Positions 1-5,028 of a stretch of 5,028 nucleotides of DNA are shown here, piece after piece. Positions within the stretch are counted from its first letter, which is position 1; each line of letters begins with the position of its first letter. The stretch spans positions 1 through 5,028 of the forward strand of contig CALKWT010000160.1 of assembly GCA_938003885.1 (NCBI GenBank), read 5' to 3'. This DNA is from an uncultured Balneolaceae bacterium. Its GTDB lineage: Bacteria > Bacteroidota > Rhodothermia > Balneolales > Balneolaceae. The position numbers and the translations under genes are program-made. The notes beneath the pieces were generated by a model. It searched no databases, had not been told where the DNA came from, and saw only the letters and a program-made list of their open reading frames with translations.

Positions 1-21
1 AAGATTCATTGATTACTGAAA

Positions 22-66
22 CTGAACCCGCAGATTTTTAATCAGACTCTGACTCTGCGGGTTCAG
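22..66. terminator. Perfect 13-bp inverted repeat, putative terminator downstream of ychF
   Basis: CTGAACCCGCAGA (22-34) is exactly complementary to TCTGCGGGTTCAG (54-66), with a 19-base loop. The loop holds a second small palindrome, TCAGACTCTGA (42-52). A perfect 13-bp GC-containing stem is very unlikely by chance in so short a stretch. It sits about 160 bases beyond the ychF stop. On the minus strand the stem is followed only by TTTCAGTAATC, and on the plus strand there is no T run, so it is not a textbook intrinsic terminator. It may be a bidirectional terminator between converging genes, an RNA 3'-end stabiliser, or a copy of a dispersed intergenic repeat. The structure is certain; the function is inferred. 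Confidence 0.5.
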
Positions 67-227
67 CATTGATGCATCATATACAGGCAACCGGGATGAG
101 TTTATGGAGATTCGTTCCAACAGATTATTGAGCTGTACTGTATCCGTCTTTAGAAAATTACCGGTCCCGGCACTTCGCGATTGCATGATCTCATTAAAAA
201 GGTTTACATCTTTGAAGCAACATCCCC

Positions 228-1322
228 TTATACATTAAACCGGAACAGCATCACATCGCCGTCATTCACAACGTACTCTTTGCCTTCCTGCCGCATTTTT
301 CCAGCTTCTTTCGCTGCCTTTTCCGATCCATACTCTTGATAATCTTCAAATGAGATCGTTTCTGCACGAATAAAGCCCCGTTCAAAATCGGTATGGATCA
401 CCCCGGCTGCCTGAGGTGCTTTCATGCCTTTAGGTATCGTCCAGGCATGGACTTCTTTTGGTCCCGCTGTGAAATAGGTGATCAATCCCAGGTTTTCGTA
501 GGCCGCCCGGATGAGTCTGTAGAGGCCGGAGTTGGAAAGCCCCATCTCTTCCAGGAACATCTCTTTCTCTTCAGGCTCCAGTTCTGCAATTTCAGCTTCG
601 ATCCTGGCACAGAAGGTCACGGTATTGTTGCCATACTTCTCTGCAATACTTTTTACAATATCTACATACTCATTCCCGTCCTGGATATCATCCTCCGATA
701 CATTACAGGCATAGAGAACCGGTTTATCGGAGAGCAGAAAGAGATCTCTGTAGGACAGCCTCTCCTCTTCTGTGGCTTGAAACGTTCGGGCGGATTTGCC
801 ATCTGCCAGGTGCTCTGTCAGGCGCACCATGACTTCGTAATCCTCTTTTATCTTTTTATCGCCGCTTTTACTCTGTTTCCTTAGGTTTTCCAGACGCTTT
901 TCGGCTGATTCGAGGTCCTTTAGAATGAGTTCCTCTTCAATGATGGTAATATCGCGTTCCGGATCTACGGATCCTTCCACGTGAATGATATCTTCGTCAT
1001 CAAAACAGCGAACCACATGCAGAATAAGATCCACCTCTCTGATATGAGACAAAAAAGCATTTCCTTTCCCCTTCCCTTCCGAAGCCCCTTTAACCAAACC
1101 TGCGATATCCACAAATTCAATGGTTGCAGGCACGGTGACTTTCGGTGTGACCAGGTTGGCCAGGATATCAAGCCTTTCATCAGGAACCTGGACCAGCCCC
1201 ACGTTGGGATCAATGGTACAGAAAGGGAAGTTGGCAGACTCGGCGCCTGCATTACTTAACGCATTAAAAAGCGTAGATTTGCCAACATTCGGCAAACCCA
1301 CAATTCCACATTTTAAATTCAT
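228..1322 (-). CDS. ychF: Redox-regulated ribosome-binding ATPase YchF (OLA1/Obg family)
   Basis: This is a complete 364-residue protein, about the normal YchF length (E. coli 363). The P-loop GLPNVGKST (residues 9-17) and the G3 motif DIAG (72-75) are present. The base-specificity motif is N207-V-S-E210 rather than NKxD, which is the known reason YchF prefers ATP to GTP. Residues 130-180 form the charged helical coiled-coil insertion, and the C-terminal TGS domain (about 281-364) ends with the family signature VNDGDVMLFRFNV. Cys35 in NFPFC matches the redox-sensitive Cys35 of the E. coli protein. YchF binds the ribosome and is linked to translation control and oxidative stress; it acts in the cytoplasm. 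It is the third gene of the nusB cluster and starts 30 bases after the phosphatase stop. The ATG at 1320-1322 is fixed by the family N-terminus (MNLKCGIVG). There is no Shine-Dalgarno sequence; the leader is A/T-rich. Confidence 0.97.
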   Translation of the reverse strand: MNLKCGIVGLPNVGKSTLFNALSNAGAESANFPFCTIDPNVGLVQVPDERLDILANLVTPKVTVPATIEFVDIAGLVKGASEGKGKGNAFLSHIREVDLILHVVRCFDDEDIIHVEGSVDPERDITIIEEELILKDLESAEKRLENLRKQSKSGDKKIKEDYEVMVRLTEHLADGKSARTFQATEEERLSYRDLFLLSDKPVLYACNVSEDDIQDGNEYVDIVKSIAEKYGNNTVTFCARIEAEIAELEPEEKEMFLEEMGLSNSGLYRLIRAAYENLGLITYFTAGPKEVHAWTIPKGMKAPQAAGVIHTDFERGFIRAETISFEDYQEYGSEKAAKEAGKMRQEGKEYVVNDGDVMLFRFNV

Positions 1323-1352
1323 AATCGCAGTAGAAAATTATCGATATTGTGT

Positions 1353-2030
1353 TTACTCCGCTTCGTGATCAAGCGATTCTTGTTGTATAAAATTCATTTC
1401 AGGTAGGACAACGGCTGTCAGTTTCTTATATCCGACCTCGTTATAGACACAACCTGTATCAATTCCTATCATCTTGTTTTTGCGAATGGGGAAGGCTCGC
1501 GGGGTATGTCCGAAAACGACCGTTTTTTCCCAAGGTACCGTTCTCGCATTCAAATGCTCTCTGCCCCATAGATAAAAACCGTTTTCGGGATTCTCGAGGA
1601 TGTTCTTCTCTACACTTTTGTCTGGTGGAATTCCGGCATGGACAAAGAAGTAATCAGGTGTATCATAAAACATTCTGGTGTTTTTGTAGAACTCCAGGTG
1701 GGATTTCGGCAGATCCCGGACATCTGTGATATCATAGGAGTCCAGCGTTGCCTTCCCCCCATTATATAACCAGTTATCCAGATGCCTGCCACCGTATTGG
1801 TAAGCATCGAGCAGCATTTTCTCATGATTCCCTTTCAGGAATATGCACTCCCTTTGGTTTTGAGCATTCAGCAGAAAATTAACCACCTTTTTAGAACGGG
1901 GTCCTCTGTCGATGTAGTCTCCAAGAAAGATGTGAATAGCATTTCTGTGGGGATGCAAAGTTTTCCATAGTGCATCGAGGGTCTTGTCACATCCATGTAT
2001 ATCGCCGATAGCAACGTATGATTTACTCAT
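1353..2030 (-). CDS. PPP-family metallophosphatase (serine/threonine protein phosphatase-like)
   Basis: This is a complete 225-residue calcineurin-like phosphoesterase. The PPP-family metal and phosphate-binding motifs appear in order: GDIHG (9-13), GDYIDRG (37-43), GNHE (67-70), the histidine in FFVHAGI (H131), GHT (174-176) and the closing IDTGCVY (190-196). These residues build the two-metal centre that hydrolyses phosphate esters. The length fits the compact bacterial PPP group, which includes PrpA-like Ser/Thr phosphatases and ApaH-like dinucleoside polyphosphate hydrolases. The substrate cannot be told from sequence: it could be a phosphoprotein or Ap4A-type nucleotides. No signal peptide or membrane segment is seen, so it is cytoplasmic. 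Its ATG lies 6 bases after the nusB stop and in the same frame, separated by TAA and one codon, so translation is probably coupled to nusB. There is no Shine-Dalgarno sequence. Confidence 0.93.
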   Translation of the reverse strand: MSKSYVAIGDIHGCDKTLDALWKTLHPHRNAIHIFLGDYIDRGPRSKKVVNFLLNAQNQRECIFLKGNHEKMLLDAYQYGGRHLDNWLYNGGKATLDSYDITDVRDLPKSHLEFYKNTRMFYDTPDYFFVHAGIPPDKSVEKNILENPENGFYLWGREHLNARTVPWEKTVVFGHTPRAFPIRKNKMIGIDTGCVYNEVGYKKLTAVVLPEMNFIQQESLDHEAE

Positions 2031-2036
2031 GCATTA

Positions 2037-2492
2037 TCAAGAAGACCCGATCAATCCCCTTCCTTTTTTATTGATTCTGTGTTCGTCATTCAGTGTACTC
2101 AGTACGGCATCCAAAATACCATTTACAAAGTTTCCGCTTTTTCTCGTTGAATAATCTTTAGCCAGTTCGATCGCTTCGTTAATGGTCACTTTCGTAGGAA
2201 TATGTTCAAAATAGAGAAATTCTGTAATCGCCAATCTGAGAATCAATCGGTCTATAATGGCCAGGCGGTTGACGTCCCAGTTCTTTATATGTTTTTGAAT
2301 TAACTCATCATGCGTGGAAGCATGATCGACAGTAAGCAGAAAAAGTTTTTCAGAAAAAGAGTACAATTCAGCGTGGTCTTTTAAGTCCGGTTTTAACATT
2401 CGCTGGATCACATCTGCTGTAGAATTTTTTCCAACTTCAACAGCATACACGGCTTTCAGAGCTGCTTCGCGTGCCGACCTTCTTTGTAGCAT
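2037..2492 (-). CDS. nusB: Transcription antitermination factor NusB
   Basis: This is a complete 151-residue all-alpha protein, within the usual NusB range of about 130-160. The N-terminal arginine-rich signature RRSAREAAL (4-12) is the region that contacts boxA RNA. The C-terminal half has the diagnostic run W72..RLAIIDRLILRLAITE (76-91), then IPTKVTINEAIELAKDY (98-114) and FVNGILDAV (122-130). NusB with NusE (ribosomal protein S10) binds boxA in rRNA leaders and stops premature termination of rRNA transcription. It is the first gene of the minus-strand cluster and is divergent from the tRNA-Val gene, with 132 bases between them. The start is the ATG at 2490-2492; only a weak purine run (AAAGAG) lies upstream, too far away for a good ribosome binding site. 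The gene ends with tandem in-frame stops, TGA TAA. Confidence 0.95.
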   Translation of the reverse strand: MLQRRSAREAALKAVYAVEVGKNSTADVIQRMLKPDLKDHAELYSFSEKLFLLTVDHASTHDELIQKHIKNWDVNRLAIIDRLILRLAITEFLYFEHIPTKVTINEAIELAKDYSTRKSGNFVNGILDAVLSTLNDEHRINKKGRGLIGSS

Positions 2493-2575
2493 ATATTCAA
2501 TTAACTCTTTGAGAAATTAGGAAGACCTGTAAAATACAAATCATTTCGTTTGAGTAAAAGAACTTTCATAAGTCG

Positions 2576-2608
2576 TTTGCGTTTCATCTGAAATGGTTGC
2601 TATCTTTC
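2576..2608 (+). promoter_or_regulatory. Putative Bacteroidota-type promoter of the tRNA-Val gene
   Basis: TTTG at 2576-2579 and TATCTTTC at 2601-2608 are separated by 21 bases. The Bacteroidota primary sigma factor is known to use TTTG near -33 and TAnnTTTG near -7 at about this spacing. Here the -7 element matches at five of six fixed positions. Transcription would begin near 2614-2616, about 10 bases before the mature tRNA 5' end, which is a sensible precursor leader. The match to sequence is direct; use as a promoter is inferred. Confidence 0.4.
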
Positions 2609-2624
2609 TAATGCGTAAGGAAAC

Positions 2625-2698
2625 GGGTTTATAGCTCAGTTGGTTAGAGCGCATCGTTGACATCGATGAGGTCGGCAGTTCGAATCTGCCTAAACCCA
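2625..2698 (+). tRNA. tRNA-Val (anticodon GAC)
   Basis: A complete cloverleaf can be folded by eye. The acceptor stem GGGTTTA/TAAACCC has seven perfect pairs (2625-2631 with 2691-2697). The D stem is GCTC/GAGC (2634-2637 with 2647-2650). The anticodon stem CATCG/CGATG (2652-2656 with 2664-2668) encloses the loop TTGACAT, with anticodon GAC at 2659-2661, which reads valine codons GUC and GUU. The variable loop is AGGTC, and the T arm GGCAG-TTCGAAT-CTGCC (2674-2690) is perfect. The discriminator base is A2698. The next bases are CA, so the 3' CCA is not encoded and must be added by the CCA-adding enzyme. No other tRNA gene is seen nearby. Confidence 0.98.
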
Positions 2699-2899
2699 CA
2701 ATTGTAAATAGATATCTCAGACCCAGCCGTTCTATTCGTGGGTCCGCATCAGGGTGCAAACAACGTTGCAATTTCTCAATTACATCCCCACCTAAAATTT
2801 TTATGGTAAAGTTGTGGCCTAAAGTATTTCAATAATGGAAATAGAAACTGAGGCTCCTGAGCAAAGTCCGCAAGGGCCGCTCCGTTAACCCTCTCGCCT

Positions 2900-3754
2900 A
2901 TGGTGATCATACAGACCAAATCAGGCCGGCTGGCCAACAGATTGCATATCTTCAGCTGGTTTATTGCCAATTCCATAGAGCATGGATATGCCCTGGCCAA
3001 CCCGACATTTGATGAGTATTGCAGATACTTTCCGTCTACGCGGGAAAATGATTTTGGTGATTTGCCTATCTCTGTTATAGCCCCATTGAATTTACCCTAC
3101 AAAGTTTTTTTTCCGGTCACGAGCATTTTGAAGAGAATCAAGCCATCCGGAAAGAGGTATGAATTTGTCAGATCGGAGAAAAGCCCCTCTCTGAATCTGA
3201 ACAACCCGGATTTTGTCCGTCTTGCCAGGACAAAGAACGTCTATGTTTCCGGTTGGTATTTCCGAGATTCAAAGAATATGTCGAAACACAAGGATATCGT
3301 ACGCTCACTATTTACACCTGATGAAGAGGTAATGGATAGGATTTCGAATCGATTCTCCAGAATCAGAAAAAAAGATCACGCTATTGTAGGCGTGCACATC
3401 CGGCGGGGGGATTACCGCAGGTGGCAAGGCGGCATATATTTTCTGGAAGACAATGAGTACGCCGAAAAAATGAAAGCCCTGGAACAACATTTCAATGCTG
3501 AGGGGAAGAGCGTTTCATTTTTGCTCTGTTCCAATGAGCCGGTTCAGGCAGAGAACTTTAAAGAATTCTTAATTCACGACGGGCCTGGTGATATGATCAG
3601 CGATCTCTACTCTCTTGCTGCATGCGATTATGTAATTGGCCCTCCCAGCACCTACTCCATGTGGGCATCATTTTACGGGGGCAAACCGCTGTTGCACATC
3701 CGTAAAGAGAAACAGGAGATGGATCTGAGCTCTTTTGACCTCCGCTATCCGTAA
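2900..3754 (+). CDS. Glycosyltransferase related to family GT11 / alpha-1,2-fucosyltransferases
   Basis: This is a complete 284-residue protein. The N-terminus MVIIQTKSGRLANRL (1-15) corresponds to the GT11 opening motif usually written GGLGNQ, here altered to G-R-L-A-N-R. The key nucleotide-sugar motif HIRRGDYR (166-173) is intact, followed by the usual aromatic/acidic stretch (Y180 to Y187). A further block runs from D235 to I267 and includes GPPSTYSMWAS (247-257), matching the third conserved motif, commonly SNSTFSWWAA. Fold and motifs suggest transfer of fucose or a similar sugar from a GDP-sugar to a glycan such as surface polysaccharide or O-antigen; donor and acceptor are inferred. No transmembrane segment is seen. 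The ATG is chosen because the family motif starts at once, an in-frame TGA lies at 2858-2860, and there is no earlier start codon between them. No ribosome binding site is visible. It is an orphan, with no other glycan genes in the window. Confidence 0.82.
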   Translation: MVIIQTKSGRLANRLHIFSWFIANSIEHGYALANPTFDEYCRYFPSTRENDFGDLPISVIAPLNLPYKVFFPVTSILKRIKPSGKRYEFVRSEKSPSLNLNNPDFVRLARTKNVYVSGWYFRDSKNMSKHKDIVRSLFTPDEEVMDRISNRFSRIRKKDHAIVGVHIRRGDYRRWQGGIYFLEDNEYAEKMKALEQHFNAEGKSVSFLLCSNEPVQAENFKEFLIHDGPGDMISDLYSLAACDYVIGPPSTYSMWASFYGGKPLLHIRKEKQEMDLSSFDLRYP

Positions 3755-3794
3755 AATCCGGGATAACCTCTCCGACCACTCCTTACGATAATTG

Positions 3795-3815
3795 AAGTTC
3801 GATAAAAGAACTTTT
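3795..3815 (+). terminator. Weak hairpin with T run after the glycosyltransferase gene
   Basis: AAGTTC (3795-3800) pairs with GAACTT (3808-3813) across a 7-base loop, and the stem runs into four Ts (3812-3815). It starts 40 bases after the glycosyltransferase stop codon. The stem is short and AT-rich, so this is a modest intrinsic terminator candidate rather than a strong one. Confidence 0.3.
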
Positions 3816-3942
3816 CCTGCAACTGGATAGAGATCGTTCACGCGGTAGGGTGCGGTCCAAACAAACAGTTTATCCGATGCCAACCTTTTCGTATTTTGAA
3901 GGTTATCTGTCATTTATTTATTTCTATCAAAACACCAATTGA

Positions 3943-5028
3943 ATGTCTGAAGAACGCATCACGTTAACACTGCCGGATGGTAGTAAAAAGCATTTTACAA
4001 AACCGATTACCGGCCTGGAGGTAGCCAAAAGCATCTCAGCGGGGCTGGCCCGGAATGCCTATAGTGTGACTCTTGGGCAGAGTATTCGGGATTTAGACTA
4101 TCCTATTGAAGAGGATAGTCCTATTGAGATCAACACCTGGGAGACGGATGACGGAAAGTATACGTTTTGGCACTCTTCCGCACACCTGCTGGCCGAAGCG
4201 GTTCAGGAACTCTATCCAGATGCAAAGTTTACCATTGGGCCACCCGTTGAAAACGGGTTCTACTATGATATCGATTTTGGTGAGAACCAGATCCATGAAG
4301 AAGATCTGGAAAAGATCGAGAAGAAGATCATTGAATTGGCCCGAAAAAAGTCTGTCTTTGAAAGAAAGGAAGTATCGAAAGAGAAAGCCTTGCACTACTA
4401 TCAGGAGAAGGGCAATGAATACAAAGTCGAACTCATTGAAGGCCTCGAAGATGGAGATATCACCTTTTACAGCCAGGGCAATTTTACTGACCTCTGCCGC
4501 GGGCCTCACATTCCGGACAGCAGCCTTGTAAAAGCAGTGAAGCTGACCAGCCTGGCAGGAGCCTACTGGCGAGGCGATTCAGATAACAGGCAGCTTACAC
4601 GGATCTACGGGATCAGCTTTCCAAAGCAGAAGATGCTGGAGGAGTATCTGCATCAGGTGGAGGAAGCCAAAAAGCGTGATCACAGGAAACTGGGCAAGGA
4701 GCTCGGGATCTATATGATTGATAAAATGGTGGGTAGCGGCCTGCCGATGTGGTTGCCTAACGGAACGGTTCTGCGGCGCACCCTGGAAGAGTTCCTGAGG
4801 GATGAGCAGAAAAAAAGAGGCTACAAAGAGGTGATCACCCCTCACATCGCCAATATTGAGCTTTACAAAACTTCCGGCCACTACCCCTACTATCAAGACT
4901 CTCAGTACAACCCGATGGAAGTGGACGATGAGGAATACATGCTCAAGCCGATGAACTGTCCGCATCATCACAGAATTTATTCCAACGAGTTAAGGAGTTA
5001 TCGCGACCTTCCGCTTCGGCTTGCTGAG
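3943..5028 (+). CDS. thrS: Threonyl-tRNA synthetase, N-terminal 362 residues (cut by window end)
   Basis: ThrRS charges tRNA-Thr with threonine using ATP and edits mischarged serine. The reading frame is open from the ATG at 3943 to the last base, giving 362 codons of a protein that is normally about 640-650 residues. Residues 1-62 form the TGS domain. The editing (SAD) domain follows, with zinc/editing ligands H77 and H81 in WHSSAH and C185 and H189 in DLCRGPH, matching E. coli H73, H77, C182 and H186. The class II catalytic core begins around residue 240; the GLPMWLPNGTVLRR block (266-279) leads into motif 1. PMNCPHH (336-342) carries C339, equivalent to the active-site zinc ligand C334 of E. 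coli. An in-frame TGA directly abuts the ATG (3940-3942), so this start is secure. There is no Shine-Dalgarno sequence. A poor TTTG-N20-TATTTCTA promoter candidate (3895-3926) lies just upstream. Confidence 0.97.
   Translation, partial: MSEERITLTLPDGSKKHFTKPITGLEVAKSISAGLARNAYSVTLGQSIRDLDYPIEEDSPIEINTWETDDGKYTFWHSSAHLLAEAVQELYPDAKFTIGPPVENGFYYDIDFGENQIHEEDLEKIEKKIIELARKKSVFERKEVSKEKALHYYQEKGNEYKVELIEGLEDGDITFYSQGNFTDLCRGPHIPDSSLVKAVKLTSLAGAYWRGDSDNRQLTRIYGISFPKQKMLEEYLHQVEEAKKRDHRKLGKELGIYMIDKMVGSGLPMWLPNGTVLRRTLEEFLRDEQKKRGYKEVITPHIANIELYKTSGHYPYYQDSQYNPMEVDDEEYMLKPMNCPHHHRIYSNELRSYRDLPLRLAE

Noticed and set aside
1..41. Plus-strand frame entering from the left edge and ending at TAA (39-41), with a C-terminus like ITETEPADF
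   Set aside because: Only 12 codons are visible, and the inverted repeat begins inside them. It could be the tail of a convergent gene, but nothing distinguishes it from chance.
393..884. 163-residue plus-strand ORF
   Set aside because: It lies wholly antisense to ychF, which has full family motifs. The frame is open only because of the codon pattern of the real gene. The same applies to 532-714, 965-1252, 981-1259 and 1120-1368.
2720..2744. Hairpin GACCCA/TGGGTC after the tRNA as a terminator
   Set aside because: The stem is only six pairs with a 13-base loop, and no T run follows it, so it is not convincing.
2541..2771. 76-residue minus-strand ORF containing GRFELPTSSMST-like sequence
   Set aside because: It is the antisense translation of the tRNA-Val gene. 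This kind of peptide is a recurrent false annotation arising from conserved tRNA arms.
2680..2900. tRNA-Val as an attachment site for an integrated element
   Set aside because: No second copy of the tRNA 3' end occurs in the window, and there is no integrase. The glycosyltransferase alone does not make an island.
2776..3000. 74-residue minus-strand ORF at the glycosyltransferase start
   Set aside because: It overlaps antisense the conserved N-terminal motif of the glycosyltransferase, and no family is recognisable.
2555..3815. Near-direct repeat TAAAAGAACTTT at about 2555 and 3803
   Set aside because: A 12-base AT-rich match is expected by chance about once in a window of this size.
3755..3942. 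T-box riboswitch controlling thrS
   Set aside because: No T-box sequence or following terminator/antiterminator pair is seen, and T-boxes are largely confined to Firmicutes and Actinobacteria.
4093..4531. Two long ORFs (141 residues on plus, 138 on minus) inside thrS
   Set aside because: Both are out-of-frame shadows of the ThrRS coding sequence, whose zinc ligands and domains are in the other frame. The 130-residue minus ORF at 4579-4971 is the same kind of shadow.

Overview
The window is an ordinary chromosomal segment from a bacterium of the Bacteroidota/FCB group. A Balneolota- or Rhodothermota-like lineage is possible but cannot be proven from this sequence. Three things point this way: the proteins are of Bacteroidota type; none of the five protein starts has a clear Shine-Dalgarno sequence, and A/T-rich leaders are used instead; and a TTTG-N21-TATCTTTC promoter of Bacteroidota type lies in front of the tRNA gene. 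Base composition looks moderate and fairly even along the window.

Left half (minus strand, read right to left): nusB (2492-2037), a PPP-type metallophosphatase gene (2030-1353) and ychF (1322-228) form a tight co-directional cluster with gaps of 6 and 30 bases, so they are probably one operon. It combines an antitermination factor for rRNA transcription, a signalling or nucleotide phosphatase, and a ribosome-associated, redox-regulated ATPase. A perfect 13-bp inverted repeat (22-66) lies beyond ychF and may end this transcript.

Middle: a complete tRNA-Val(GAC) gene (2625-2698, plus strand) is divergent from nusB. After about 200 bases with no convincing gene comes an orphan gene for a GT11/fucosyltransferase-like glycosyltransferase (2900-3754), the only accessory-looking gene here. 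A weak hairpin with a short T run (3795-3815) follows it.

Right edge: the first 362 codons of thrS, threonyl-tRNA synthetase, run off the window. Its TGS domain, editing-domain zinc ligands and the start of the catalytic core are all visible.

The theme is mostly translation and ribosome housekeeping. I found no CRISPR array, insertion sequence, toxin-antitoxin pair, defence island or other clear new system. The points worth a second look are small: the glycosyltransferase with divergent motifs, the inverted repeat, short ORFs in the gaps, and possible leader elements before thrS.
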